Source of the DNA: Methanomassiliicoccus luminyensis B10
GTDB taxonomy: Archaea; Thermoplasmatota; Thermoplasmata; Methanomassiliicoccales; Methanomassiliicoccaceae
Direction: 5' to 3'
Assembly (NCBI RefSeq): GCF_000308215.1
Contig: NZ_CAJE01000012.1
Coordinates: forward strand, 186,001 to 250,000
DNA: 64,000 bases
Numbering within the stretch: position 1 is the stretch's first letter; each line of letters begins with the position of its first letter. The translations under genes were made by a program, and so were the position numbers. The notes below the pieces were generated by a model. That model had not been told where the DNA came from and did not search any database. It worked only from the letters and a program-made list of their open reading frames with translations. This document shows positions 16,717 to 25,511 of the stretch, piece by piece.

Positions 16717-18009
16717 ATGGTAGAAAGGAACATCGCCGTGGACTGGTCGGACAGGGTGCCGGCCTCCAAAGGGCGGGTGGAGCTGGTGGAGAGGAAAGGT
16801 GTCGGCCACCCTGACAGCATCGCCGACGGGATCGCCGAGGCAGTGTCCCAGGAGCTGTGCAAGATGTATATGGCCGAGTGCGGCGGGAACATCCTGCACT
16901 TCAACGTGGACCAGAACGAGGTCTCCGGCGGGCAATCGGCCCCCTCCTGGGGCGGAGGGGACGTCCTCGAGCCCGCGTACGTTATGATCCTCGGCCGGGC
17001 CGTGGATGAAGTGGTGTATGAGGGATGCCAGCGGGTCCGGCTCCCGGTGCGCAGGACCGCGGTGGAGGCGGCCCGGAGGTACCTCCGCAAGAACTTCCAT
17101 GATCCCGAGCTGTCCCAGCTGCACGGCATCGACATCGACCTGGACACCATCATCGACTGCCGCGTCGGCAGGGGAAGCCAGGACCTGCTGAGGAACTTCG
17201 ACAAGGACGAGGCCGAGTGCCGGTCCGACGGGACATCGAGCACCTGCCGGCCGGCCAACGACACTTCCTTCGGGGTGGGATCCGCCCCCCGGACGGAGAC
17301 GGAAGAGCTGGTGCTCGGGATCGAGCATTTCATCAACGGGGAGATGAGGTCCAGAAGGGGGATGGCCGCCGCCGGCAAGGACGTCAAGGTGATGGCCGCG
17401 CGGGACGGGAACGATATCTCCCTGACCATCGCCTGCGCCATGATATCGTCGAGGGTGGCGAACGCGGCGGAGTACCGGAGCCTCATGGAGGAGATGAAGG
17501 CCCTCATAAGAGACCGTTGTTGCGAGCACACCGAGCACAATGTGGACATCACCCTCAACCATGCCGACCACCTCGAGAGCGAGGACGCCAGCGATTACTA
17601 CCTGACCGTGACCGGGCTGTCCATGGAGAACGGTGACGACGGCTCGGTGGGGAGGGGGAACAGGGTCAACGGCCTCATCACCCCCTTCCGGCCGATGAGC
17701 ATGGAGGCGGCTTCGGGAAAGAACCCGGTGACCCACGTGGGCAAGCTGTACAACGTGCTGGCGAACGAGATCGCCAACGCCATTGCCGATGAAGCGGGCG
17801 AGGAGCTGTCGGAGGTCAGGGTGCGGCTGATGTCGCAGATCGGCAGCCCCATCGACCAACCCGCCCTGGCGAGCATCGATCTCATAGTTCCAGACGAGAT
17901 GCTGTACCGGCGATGGGAGCGGCGGGCCAGGGAGATCACCGACGCCCAGCTGGCGGACATCGGAGGGCTCACTCGTCGTATGGTAAGCGGCGAGGTCCCC
18001 ACGTTCTGA
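16717..18009 (+). CDS. mat: Archaeal S-adenosylmethionine synthetase
   Basis: 430 residues of the archaeal MAT family (distinct from bacterial MetK). It makes S-adenosylmethionine from methionine and ATP. Conserved stretches: VELVERKGVGHPDSIADGIAE, FNVDQNEVSGGQS, NDTSFGVG, VMAARDGNDISLTIACAMI, GDDGSVGRGNRVNGLITPFRPMSMEAASGKNPV, HVGKLYN and QIGSPIDQPALASI. GGAGGGG precedes ATG 16717, and a TATA-like TTATTTATC lies at 16668-16676. Confidence 0.96.
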   Translation: MVERNIAVDWSDRVPASKGRVELVERKGVGHPDSIADGIAEAVSQELCKMYMAECGGNILHFNVDQNEVSGGQSAPSWGGGDVLEPAYVMILGRAVDEVVYEGCQRVRLPVRRTAVEAARRYLRKNFHDPELSQLHGIDIDLDTIIDCRVGRGSQDLLRNFDKDEAECRSDGTSSTCRPANDTSFGVGSAPRTETEELVLGIEHFINGEMRSRRGMAAAGKDVKVMAARDGNDISLTIACAMISSRVANAAEYRSLMEEMKALIRDRCCEHTEHNVDITLNHADHLESEDASDYYLTVTGLSMENGDDGSVGRGNRVNGLITPFRPMSMEAASGKNPVTHVGKLYNVLANEIANAIADEAGEELSEVRVRLMSQIGSPIDQPALASIDLIVPDEMLYRRWERRAREITDAQLADIGGLTRRMVSGEVPTF

Positions 18010-18138
18010 CGTCGAGCATTCGGACGACCATATTATAGTGATCGCATAAAATCGCCCAACGCGCAGCCGAGCACGGTCGGTCCCGCGCCATCAGCCAGTG
18101 AGGGACATGTTTAAATGGTGAAATGACGGTAATCTGAA

Positions 18139-18726
18139 GTGATGAAGCTCATCGAACGGCCCAAATATGGCCCCTTGTACCGTTTCAGCGACTATCACGT
18201 CTACAAGACGCTCTCCATGCTTTCGGACGGCCGCAGGAAGGGACGCAAGCAGCTCTCTGACCGCATCGGGGTGGGCGAGGGCAGCATGCGCACGATAATC
18301 GAGTACCTTCGGGAGGAAGACCTGGTCGACGTCAAGCAGACCGGGATCAAGATCAGCAAGAAGGGACAGGAGTTCTTCGGCAAGCTCCCCCTTCAGATAT
18401 ACACCTTGGACTCCGAGGACATGACCCTGGGCCAGAGCTCGGTGGCGGTGCAGGTCAAGGGGATGGGCTACAAGATCAAGTCGGGGATGGAGCAGCGCGA
18501 CCAGGCCATAATGGCGGGGGCCGAGGGGGCCACCACTGTGGTGGTAAAGGGCGACAAGCTGATCATCCCGGTGGATTTCGATCTGGATAAGGATCGGCCG
18601 GAGGCCGCGGGGTCCATCCGCAGGCTGTTCGACCTCAACGACGGGGACGTCATCATCATAGGCACCTCCGCCGACCTTCAGCGGGCCGAAGAGGGCGCGC
18701 TGGCCGCGGCCTTCGAGCTCCTGTAG
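18139..18726 (+). CDS. Winged-helix regulator with DUF4443 domain
   Basis: 195 residues. The N-terminal ~75 are a winged helix (YHVYKTLSMLSDG...GRKQLSDRIGVGEGSMRTIIEYLREEDLVDVKQTGIKIS). The C-terminal domain (about 90-195: SVAVQVKGMGYKIKSGMEQRD, GAEGATTVVVKGDKLIIP, LNDGDVIIIGTS) matches DUF4443, found in archaeal regulators and probably sensing a small ligand. The target is unknown. A TATA-like GTTTAAATGG near 18109-18118 puts the start at the GTG (18139) or the adjacent ATG (18142). It is convergent with the next gene, 2 bp apart. Confidence 0.82.
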   Translation: MMKLIERPKYGPLYRFSDYHVYKTLSMLSDGRRKGRKQLSDRIGVGEGSMRTIIEYLREEDLVDVKQTGIKISKKGQEFFGKLPLQIYTLDSEDMTLGQSSVAVQVKGMGYKIKSGMEQRDQAIMAGAEGATTVVVKGDKLIIPVDFDLDKDRPEAAGSIRRLFDLNDGDVIIIGTSADLQRAEEGALAAAFELL

Positions 18727-18728
18727 GT

Positions 18729-20813
18729 CTATTCCCCGTCAAAGAGCTTCCCGAGGATCTGGGGGTCGGAGGTCTCCTCCAGGCACTCCTTTTCCGTGCA
18801 TACCTGGACCACCGCCTTCCCGTTCTTCATCTCGTGCCCCCGCACCAGCGGCGAGATCTTGCGCACCAGCCCGTCCCCCGGCCGTGGCTCGTTCAGCAGC
18901 ACCACCTTGTTGGGCACGAACTTCGAATCGACCTCGCGCAGGAGCCTGCCGGTATCCTCCGCTCCCCTCTTGCCGGACACCACCACTGAGTAGGAGGGGC
19001 CTATGCGAAAGTCCACCGCGTTGAGGAAGGCGGTATGGGCCTCCGGCGCTCTGGCGACCCCCGCCGAGAACGCCCTGATGGTACTTTCCGCCTTGTCCCT
19101 CAGGTCGGCGGCCTCGGTGATCCTCGCCAGGACCAGGAGGTCCATGAGGGCCATGGAGTTCCCTGACGGGGTGGCGCCGTCGTAGAAGTCCTTCCTGCGG
19201 TGCACCACGTCGGGCGCGCCATCGGCGGTCATGAAGAACCCTCCCTTGGCGGGGTCCCAGAATCGGTCGATCATGCTCTTGGAAATGTCCAGCGCCGCCT
19301 CCAGCCATCCCTGGTCCAGGTCGGCCTGGTACAGCTCCAGCAGGCCCCATGCCAGGAAGGCGTGGTCCTCCAGGAACCCTCCCACGCCGCCGTTGCCTCT
19401 CTGCACGTGCAGGAGCGACCCGTCCGGGCGCCTCATGGTCGATAGGATATCGTCCGCCGCTTTGGCCGCCGCATCCACGTACCCGCGCTCTCCAAGCGCC
19501 GCCCCGGCCCGGGCGAACGCCCCGATCATCAGGCCGTTCCAGTCCGTCATCACCTTGTCGTCCTTGAACGGCCGTGCCCTTTCCCCTCTGGCGGCAAGGA
19601 GCTTGGACCTGACACCCTCCAGGCGCTGATCTCCCGGCGATGCGCCGGCGGACAGGCGCAGCACGTTCTTGCCCTGCTTGAGGCGCTTTTCTCCCTCCGC
19701 CATGTTGCCTTGCTCGCTGATGCCGAATAGCTTCCTGGCCAGATCCAACTCCCCGGGGCTGAGCACTCTGGCCGCTTCGTCCTCGCGCCAGACGTAGAAC
19801 TTTCCCTCCTCACCCTCGCTGTCGGCATCTTCCGCCGAGTAGAACGCCCCCCCGGGTGAGGTCATGTCCCGGAGGACATAGTCCAGCACTTCCCTGGCGG
19901 TGCGGGCATGGGCCTCTTTGCCGGTCGCTTGCCACGCCTCCACGTACGCCACCGCCAGCAGGGCCTGGTCGTACAGCATCTTCTCGAAGTGGGGGACCAG
20001 CCACTCCCGGTCCGTGGAATAACGGTGGAACCCCCCGCCCAGCTGGTCGAAGATGCCGCCCGCCCTCATCATCTCCAGGGTCTTGTCTGCCATGCTCAGC
20101 GACTTTTTATCCCCGGTGCGGCGCCAGTGCCGCAGCAGCAGGGTCATGGCATGCGGGGTGGGGAACTTGGGCGGGGGACCGAAGCCCCCGAAGGCGGGGT
20201 CGAACCCCGCCCCCAGCCGGGCGGCTGCGTTGGCCTGCACTTCGGCATCGATCACCCCGCCCTCGGCAGGGCCGCCTAGATCTTGCTGCATGATGTTCAT
20301 AACGTCCCGGGAGGCCTTGTCGATCTCGCTGCGACGGGTCTTCCAGAAATCGGACACCGTTCCCAGGACGTCCATGAGCCCGGGGATGCCGTGGCCGGCG
20401 TTCTTGGGGAGATAGGTGCCGGCGAAGAACGGCTTCTTGTCCGGGGTCATGATGATGGTGAGCGGCCATCCCCCTCTCCCAGTGAGGAGCTGGGCCGTCA
20501 TCATGTAAGTGTTGTCGATGTCCGGCCGCTCCTCCCGGTCCACCTTGACGGGGACGAAAGAGGCGTTGATGGCCTTGGCTACATCCTCGTCCTGGAACGA
20601 TTCCTCGGCCATGACATGGCACCAGTGGCAGGAGGAATAGCCGATGGAGAGGAAGATGGGCTTGTCCTCCCTCTCGGCCTTCTGGAAGGCTTCCTCGCCC
20701 CAAGGGTACCAGTCAACGGGGTTGTCGGAGTGCTGCCGGAGGTAGGGGCTCCGCTCCTCGGCCAGCCGGTTCTTGCGTCCGGCGGCCTTCTGGACCGTCT
20801 TATCCTCGTCCAT
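18729..20813 (-). CDS. DsbH/YyaL-type thioredoxin-domain protein (DUF255)
   Basis: 694 residues, the usual length of the YyaL/spermatogenesis-associated protein 20 family. The N-terminal thioredoxin-like domain has [23 protein letters not shown] and the CHWC motif (62-65: SSCHWCHVM). The rest is an alpha/alpha-barrel resembling N-acylglucosamine epimerases and glycosidases ([80 protein letters not shown]). The precise biochemical role is unsettled; it is cytoplasmic, without a signal peptide. A TATA-like TTGAAATACC about 35 nt upstream fits a near-leaderless ATG 20813. Confidence 0.92.
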   Translation of the reverse strand: MDEDKTVQKAAGRKNRLAEERSPYLRQHSDNPVDWYPWGEEAFQKAEREDKPIFLSIGYSSCHWCHVMAEESFQDEDVAKAINASFVPVKVDREERPDIDNTYMMTAQLLTGRGGWPLTIIMTPDKKPFFAGTYLPKNAGHGIPGLMDVLGTVSDFWKTRRSEIDKASRDVMNIMQQDLGGPAEGGVIDAEVQANAAARLGAGFDPAFGGFGPPPKFPTPHAMTLLLRHWRRTGDKKSLSMADKTLEMMRAGGIFDQLGGGFHRYSTDREWLVPHFEKMLYDQALLAVAYVEAWQATGKEAHARTAREVLDYVLRDMTSPGGAFYSAEDADSEGEEGKFYVWREDEAARVLSPGELDLARKLFGISEQGNMAEGEKRLKQGKNVLRLSAGASPGDQRLEGVRSKLLAARGERARPFKDDKVMTDWNGLMIGAFARAGAALGERGYVDAAAKAADDILSTMRRPDGSLLHVQRGNGGVGGFLEDHAFLAWGLLELYQADLDQGWLEAALDISKSMIDRFWDPAKGGFFMTADGAPDVVHRRKDFYDGATPSGNSMALMDLLVLARITEAADLRDKAESTIRAFSAGVARAPEAHTAFLNAVDFRIGPSYSVVVSGKRGAEDTGRLLREVDSKFVPNKVVLLNEPRPGDGLVRKISPLVRGHEMKNGKAVVQVCTEKECLEETSDPQILGKLFDGE

Positions 20814-21034
20814 GGCTGCTCACGATGATTAGCGCACCGACTGGTATTTCAAGGAAATGCTCGCTAGAGCTGCTAAAAATTAACGGGGGGAGGGAACTCC
20901 CCATCCCCCCAATTCTCTCCTCCTATAGCCTCCCCGAGAGGGAAAGCCTCTCGGACCCACATGCCATTATATTGGGCGGATTTTGTTATTCGAACCTGGA
21001 TTATATAACAGTACCTGACGGCCGTAGTCAGGGA
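20814..21034. other. Intergenic region with a hairpin
   Basis: No gene found. An 8-bp stem CCGAGAGG/CCTCTCGG (20934-20954) has no T-tract and is not an obvious terminator. It lies between the promoter of the DsbH-like gene and the terminator of the FMN protein. Confidence 0.45.
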
Positions 21035-21067
21035 AAAGGAAAAATGAAGGGGAGGCTCGAAAGCCTC
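21035..21067 (-). terminator. Intrinsic terminator of the glutamate-synthase-like gene
   Basis: On the minus strand, GAGGCT-TTCG-AGCCTC (21052-21067, a TTCG tetraloop) is followed by a C/T-rich tract ending CATTTTTCCTTTTCC. It begins 17 bp after the stop codon. Confidence 0.65.
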
Positions 21068-21083
21068 GTTGGTCCAGATGAGC

Positions 21084-22697
21084 TTACCAGTTCTCCAGGA
21101 TGCTGGGGATGGTCCGCTCGGCCATCTGGTCGAAGGTCTCTATCCCCGTGACCCTGGCGGCCTCGTCGCTCAGGGAGGCGATGTCGTCCCTCCCCAGGAG
21201 GTTCAGTTTGAACCTCCTCGATCCCGCCATCAGCTGCTTCAGACCCTCGCCGATGCGGTCGTTGAGGTAGGTGTTCAGCCCCACCGCTCCCCATGGGATG
21301 TCCCTCCCCACCTTCTTCTCGGGGAACCTGCTCTGGACCTCCGCCGCCTTGACGAAGAACTGGGCGGGGTCCGCGGAGTACTGATCGGAGAACGACCGGG
21401 GCAGCTTGCCGCTCTCGGCCAGCCGAGCGAAGTACTGGGACTTCATGACCGCGGTGATCGGTGCGCGCGCCATCGCCACAGCCTTCACCAGGGGGCCGTC
21501 GCCGATATTGCTCATGGCCATGGCCTTGAACATCTGGCTCTCGTTGGTGAAGCCGCCCGCGAAGCAAATGTCGGGGACGAACCGCCCCTGCTTCCTGAGT
21601 ATCTTGGCGGCCATGATCACCTGCGCTTCCAGGTGCACGGTGGGCGTAGACATCTCGTTCATCATGGGGACCGGGCTCATTCCGGTGCCTCCCCCTGCGC
21701 CGTCGAAGGTGAGGAGGTCGATCTTCGCCTCGGAGGCGGCCTTCATGGTGAACGCCACCACCTCGGGGCGGTACGCCCCGGTCTTGAGGAACACGTACTT
21801 GGCCCCCTGCTCACGAAGCTTCTCCACGTCCTCGACGAAGCCCCGGTGCTCCGGGAACCCTACCCTGCTGTGCCTCTCGAAGGTCTTGAACCCTCCGACC
21901 TTGAAGGAGGCCTGCACCGCGGGGTCCTCGGGGTCCGGGACCACCAGATAGCCGCGCTTCTTGAGCTCCAGGGCCCGCTCCAGGGTCTTAAGGCGAACCT
22001 CTCCTCCGATGGCCTTGGCGCCCTGTCCCCACTTCCGCTCGATAATGTTCACCTCGAGCTTGGACAGCGCGTACTGGTCGACCCCGGCCCGCTGGTCCTC
22101 CACGTTGGTCTGCACGGCGATATCCCCATGCTTCCCGTCCCAGAGCTCGCGGAAGAGGGCGATCCTCGATTCCATGTCCGGGGACCTGGTGACCTTGCCC
22201 TGGGAGTACGTCGACTCGTGGTCCATCCCACAGACGTTCTCTCCCACAGTCTCGATGATGCCCGAGAGGGCGGCCCCCTTAGCCAGCCCTTCCCAGTTCC
22301 TCTTGGCCACTTCAGTGGAGCCAAGCCCGGCAATGACCACGGGCACCTTCAGCTTGATGGGCTTCTTGGAGCGGGTGGCGACCTCCGTCGTCACGTCAGC
22401 GTTCTCGAAGAAGGCCTTGTCAGAGCTGGGCTCCACGCCTCTGGCGCCGATGAGCTCGGCCAGGATCTGGAAGTGCGACCAGTCTAGCAGAAAGTCCTTG
22501 TTGGACGCCGCCGTGCTTTGGCCGAAGTACTCGTTGCTGGGATACAGTACTTCCCTGCCGCGGAAGGCGGATTTCCCAACCTCACATACCACGGCGCATT
22601 CCTCTATGCAAAGAGGGCACATCCCGGATACCGGGCTGATGTCCTCCACCCTACATTTGGTTCCTGTCGTAGATCTCGCGTTCTCAATACATATCAT
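21084..22697 (-). CDS. FMN-binding glutamate-synthase-like protein (GltB2 central domain)
   Basis: About 537 residues. The C-terminal two thirds match the FMN/TIM-barrel glutamate-synthase domain: VPVVIAGLGSTEVAKRNWEGLAKGAAL, LDLLTFDGAGGGTGMSPVPMMNEMSTPTV, DICFAGGFTNESQMFKAMA, then a C-terminal GRDIPWGAVGLNTYLNDRIGEGLKQLMAGSRRF. The N-terminal region carries a cysteine cluster (KCRVEDISPVSGMCPLCIEECAVVC) suited to an Fe-S centre. There is no glutaminase domain, so it is either a partner-dependent glutamate synthase or another FMN oxidoreductase. The open frame extends to 22790, but a TATA-like TTATTATC at about 22762-22769 favours ATG 22697 (MICIENARSTTGTKC). Confidence 0.8.
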   Translation of the reverse strand: MICIENARSTTGTKCRVEDISPVSGMCPLCIEECAVVCEVGKSAFRGREVLYPSNEYFGQSTAASNKDFLLDWSHFQILAELIGARGVEPSSDKAFFENADVTTEVATRSKKPIKLKVPVVIAGLGSTEVAKRNWEGLAKGAALSGIIETVGENVCGMDHESTYSQGKVTRSPDMESRIALFRELWDGKHGDIAVQTNVEDQRAGVDQYALSKLEVNIIERKWGQGAKAIGGEVRLKTLERALELKKRGYLVVPDPEDPAVQASFKVGGFKTFERHSRVGFPEHRGFVEDVEKLREQGAKYVFLKTGAYRPEVVAFTMKAASEAKIDLLTFDGAGGGTGMSPVPMMNEMSTPTVHLEAQVIMAAKILRKQGRFVPDICFAGGFTNESQMFKAMAMSNIGDGPLVKAVAMARAPITAVMKSQYFARLAESGKLPRSFSDQYSADPAQFFVKAAEVQSRFPEKKVGRDIPWGAVGLNTYLNDRIGEGLKQLMAGSRRFKLNLLGRDDIASLSDEAARVTGIETFDQMAERTIPSILENW

Positions 22698-22849
22698 AGC
22701 ATCATCCTCGAATCCAAAAAATCCGTGACCTGCTATCGCCGGTGGGATATCGTGGACATATTGATAATAATTTGCCCCTATGGTGGCCATCTCGCTACTC
22801 GAACGGCCCCACAGAAACAGTTTTATCGCAGCAGACTTTCACTTGGTCC

Positions 22850-23041
22850 ATGGCTGTCGCTCAAAAGAAGCAATCCCTGACAGGGCTCGGACTGGCCTTA
22901 GGCATGGTCGCCGGCTTGTTCTTCGGAGCCGTCCTGTCCCTCATCACTCAGGACCCCATCAACTATGTCCTGGTGGCCGTCGGTGCGATGTTCGGCCTGG
23001 CCATAGGCGCCATGCTGGACAGGAAGGAAAGGAGCGGCTGA
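22850..23041 (+). CDS. Small two-helix membrane protein preceding an ABC transporter
   Basis: 63 residues: a short N-terminus (MAVAQKKQSLTG), two glycine-rich hydrophobic helices (about 13-33 and 38-56) and a charged DRKERSG tail. TTTTATC at 22821-22827 is centred 26 nt before the ATG, so the transcript is probably leaderless and the longer frame upstream is not used. The ABC ATPase starts 4 nt downstream, so it is likely the first gene of that operon and may be an accessory subunit. Confidence 0.7.
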   Translation: MAVAQKKQSLTGLGLALGMVAGLFFGAVLSLITQDPINYVLVAVGAMFGLAIGAMLDRKERSG

Positions 23042-23045
23042 GACC

Positions 23046-23975
23046 ATGAACGTCATCGAGATAAGTGGGCTGAGCAAGACCTTCGCCGGCCGCCCCGTCC
23101 TGAGGGATGTTTCTTTCTCGGTGCAGGAAGGCGAGGTGTTCGGCTACCTGGGCCCCAACGGTGCCGGCAAGACCACCACCATGCGCATACTCATCGGCCT
23201 GCTGAGGCCAACCTCGGGAAGCGCGCTGGTCCGGGGGGTCGATCTGGGGACCGACGATGCGGCGCGGAAGCAGGTGGGGGTGCTCATGGAGAACGACGGC
23301 CTGTACGACAGGATCTCGGCATGGCGGAACCTCGATTACTATGCCAAGCTGTATGGCGTCCCCGACCGCCAGAGGCGGGTCTCCGAGCTGCTGGAAACCT
23401 TCGGGCTGAAGGATCGCGGGGACGACAAGGTGTTCACTTTCTCTAAGGGCATGAGGCGCAAGCTGGGCATCGCCCGGGCCATCGTGCACGACCCGGGGAT
23501 CCTTCTGCTGGACGAGCCGACCTCGGGCCTCGACCCGGAGGCCCAGAGGATGGTGAGGGACATCCTCACCGGCCTGTCGCGCCGGGAGAGGATGACGGTG
23601 CTGCTCAGCTCCCACAATCTCGACGAGGTGCAGAGGGCCTGCTCCCGCGTTGCGGTGATCAAGGCCGGGGAGCTGCGGGCGTACGATTCGGTGGAGAACC
23701 TCCGGGACGCCAAGGGCGTTCACGTCATTACCCTGACGGCGTCCTCGGAGCATGACGCCATCAGCGCGGAGGGTATTATCGGGTCGCTGCCGACCGTGAC
23801 AGGGGCCCGGCGGGAGGGAACCTCCCTGATCGTCACCCACATCGACGAGAGCTCTCATGGGATAATCGCCGCCCTGATCGGCGCAGGGGTCCGTCTGGAG
23901 GAGGCTCGCAAGTCCTCACGGTCCCTTGAGGACGTGTACATCGACCTGGTCAGGGAGCAGGAGGCGAGGGCATGA
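23046..23975 (+). CDS. ABC transporter ATP-binding protein (ABC-2 export type)
   Basis: 309 residues. One nucleotide-binding domain: Walker A GPNGAGKTTT near residue 38, Q-loop region, signature FSKGMRRKLGIARAI, Walker B ILLLDEPTSGLDPEAQ and the H-loop SSHNLDEVQ. A C-terminal extension (~220-309) typical of drug/antibiotic (CcmA-like) exporters follows. It powers the permease encoded next, overlapping by 4 nt. The substrate is unknown. Confidence 0.93.
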   Translation: MNVIEISGLSKTFAGRPVLRDVSFSVQEGEVFGYLGPNGAGKTTTMRILIGLLRPTSGSALVRGVDLGTDDAARKQVGVLMENDGLYDRISAWRNLDYYAKLYGVPDRQRRVSELLETFGLKDRGDDKVFTFSKGMRRKLGIARAIVHDPGILLLDEPTSGLDPEAQRMVRDILTGLSRRERMTVLLSSHNLDEVQRACSRVAVIKAGELRAYDSVENLRDAKGVHVITLTASSEHDAISAEGIIGSLPTVTGARREGTSLIVTHIDESSHGIIAALIGAGVRLEEARKSSRSLEDVYIDLVREQEARA

Positions 23976-24676
23976 ACGGCGAACAGGTCATGTTCGTGGC
24001 GCGGAAGGAGCTGAACGAGATCGCCACCAACAAGGGCTCCTGGATATCCGCCCTGGGCTTCTCCTTCCTGTTCGCTTTGTCCAACATGGGAGGGTTCGGG
24101 GGCGTGGCCGGAGAAACGGTCTCCATCGACTGGTCCATCATGTACTTGTCCCTGTTCATCGGGGTGTTCTCGGGATTCGTCCTATGTGGCTCGGTGTTCT
24201 TCCGGGAGAAGCAGAGCGGCGTCATCGAGACGCTCTTGTGCACCCCCCTCAACCTGAGGACCATATGGCTCGGCAAGATGCTGGGCGTGGCGATACCGTC
24301 ATACTTGTTCGCCCTGCTCTCCTCCGGCCTGCTGGCGCTCTTCGCCTACTCGAGCTTCACCGTGGCGCCGCTGTCGCTCTTGGTGGTCCTGCACCTCCTG
24401 GTGGTGGCCCCGCTGTTCACCGCGGCAGCGATAGGCATCGTGGGGTACATACAGCTGGCCATGGGGATGAAGGAGAACCGCCTGGTGAGCATCGGAGTGT
24501 TCGCATTGCTGGTGGGAGGTCTGTCCGCCTCCACGGCCGCGGTGCAGCAGGACGCCTCCCTGGTCAGCGCCATAGTGCCTGTCCTGTTGCTTGCGTCGGT
24601 CGCCCTGATCGCCATCTCCTATGCGCTATCTACGAGGCTGAACAAGGAGAAGATCGTGACCTCCATCCCTGACTAA
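23972..24676 (+). CDS. ABC-2 type transporter permease
   Basis: 234 residues with about six hydrophobic helices (ALGFSFLFALSNMGGFG, IMYLSLFIGVFSGFVLCGSVFF, LGVAIPSYLFALLSSGLLALFAY, LSLLVVLHLLVVAPLFTAAAIG, LVSIGVFALLVGGLSAS, IVPVLLLASVALIAISYAL). A cytoplasmic loop, FFREKQSGVIETLLCTPLNLRTIWLGK, is the coupling region typical of ABC-2 permeases. The ATGA overlap with the ATPase gene indicates a stoichiometric pair. Confidence 0.9.
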   Translation: MNGEQVMFVARKELNEIATNKGSWISALGFSFLFALSNMGGFGGVAGETVSIDWSIMYLSLFIGVFSGFVLCGSVFFREKQSGVIETLLCTPLNLRTIWLGKMLGVAIPSYLFALLSSGLLALFAYSSFTVAPLSLLVVLHLLVVAPLFTAAAIGIVGYIQLAMGMKENRLVSIGVFALLVGGLSASTAAVQQDASLVSAIVPVLLLASVALIAISYALSTRLNKEKIVTSIPD

Positions 24677-24687
24677 AAATCAGGGAT
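24665..24687 (+). terminator. Hairpin at the end of the ABC transporter operon
   Basis: ATCCCTGA-N7-TCAGGGAT spans the permease stop codon and is followed by AACGGTTTTATTATT. It is probably an intrinsic terminator, although the T-rich stretch also holds the TATA box of the next gene. Confidence 0.5.
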
Positions 24688-24732
24688 AACGGTTTTATTA
24701 TTCCGTGATGTTCCAGGAGGAGAGGAATATCG

Positions 24733-25017
24733 TTGACTGACGATGCTAAGCCCGAAGTCAAGAGCACCACTCTCCAGATAATCGAGACCATCGCCGCGCT
24801 GATGACCGCCGCGTTCGGTTTCGTGGCCGCGCTGGCATGGAACGAGGCCATTAAGGCCCTGATCGCCGAGTACTTCAGCTCCGACGGCACTCTGGTGGGT
24901 CAGCTCGTGTACGCTGTCATCGTGACCGTGGTCGCGGTCATCGCCATCGTGTGGATCGGCAGGGTCATGGCCAAGTACAAGTCCCTTGACCTTAGGTCCG
25001 CCGTCAAGAAGAAGTAA
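24733..25017 (+). CDS. DUF5654-family small membrane protein
   Basis: 94 residues beginning at TTG, with GGAGGAGAGG upstream. Two transmembrane helices: about 18-37 (IAALMTAAFGFVAALAWNEAI, with the characteristic ALAWNEAIKAL) and 56-78 (LVYAVIVTVVAVIAIVWIGRV), then a basic tail. The layout matches DUF5654, a common small archaeal membrane family of unknown function. It has its own promoter-like GTTTTATTATT and a strong terminator. Confidence 0.8.
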   Translation: MTDDAKPEVKSTTLQIIETIAALMTAAFGFVAALAWNEAIKALIAEYFSSDGTLVGQLVYAVIVTVVAVIAIVWIGRVMAKYKSLDLRSAVKKK

Positions 25018-25021
25018 AACC

Positions 25022-25045
25022 GGGGGCTTTGCCCCCTTTTATTTT
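25022..25045 (+). terminator. Intrinsic terminator after the DUF5654 gene
   Basis: GGGGGC-TTT-GCCCCC directly followed by TTTTATTTT, 5 nt after the stop codon. Confidence 0.8.
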
Positions 25046-25104
25046 AATAAGCCTTGGAAAGGGTTTGGCAGTCAGTCATGACGCCGATCGGCGCGCGGCC
25101 CCCT

Positions 25105-25281
25105 TCACCGCCTGATCTTCTCCTTTATCTTCTGTCCGGCGTTCTCCACGTTCTCCCGGACGTCCCCGCCCACGTTGCCGCTGTCGCGATTCATCTCGTC
25201 CTGGGCTTTCTGGCCCGCGTCGCCGGAAAGCTTGTCCTTCTCCTTCTGGGCTCTTGCTTTAAGATCGTCCTGCAATCCCAT
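25105..25281 (-). CDS. Small hydrophilic, stress-protein-like polypeptide
   Basis: 58 residues from ATG 25281 (MGLQDDLKARAQKEKDKLSGDAGQKAQDE), preceded by GGAGAG; the frame extends to a TTG at 25314. It is extremely charged, rich in Lys, Asp, Glu and Gln with no hydrophobic core, ending NAGQKIKEKIRR. The composition recalls CsbD-like or LEA-like desiccation/stress proteins, but homology is not established. Confidence 0.6.
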   Translation of the reverse strand: MGLQDDLKARAQKEKDKLSGDAGQKAQDEMNRDSGNVGGDVRENVENAGQKIKEKIRR

Positions 25282-25511
25282 GTCGATCTCTCCGCGTTCC
25301 GCTTCCATGTTCAACCTATATCCTTCTTTGGCGCCAAAACATCGGGAGGTCTATGACCTGCCCCGAGGTATCGAGGCCGCTCTTCCAAGGCCAGCTCCGG
25401 GCGGCGGCACGGCCCAAGTATGCTGCAACGAGCGGAGCGCCCCCTGTCGGAGAGGGCCTCGGGCTCCAGCGCCCGGTCCGCGATAGGGCGGAAGGCCGAA
25501 TGGTGCTTGGC

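Noticed and set aside
20934-20954. 8-bp GC-rich stem-loop as a terminator
   Set aside because: No T-tract on either strand; the real terminator of the upstream gene is at 21035-21067.
20975-21000. TTCGAA-containing T-arm-like string
   Set aside because: Flanks do not pair and no tRNA body is present.
20825-21151. 108-codon plus-strand frame
   Set aside because: It crosses the terminator and 3' end of the FMN protein gene and shows no protein-like pattern.
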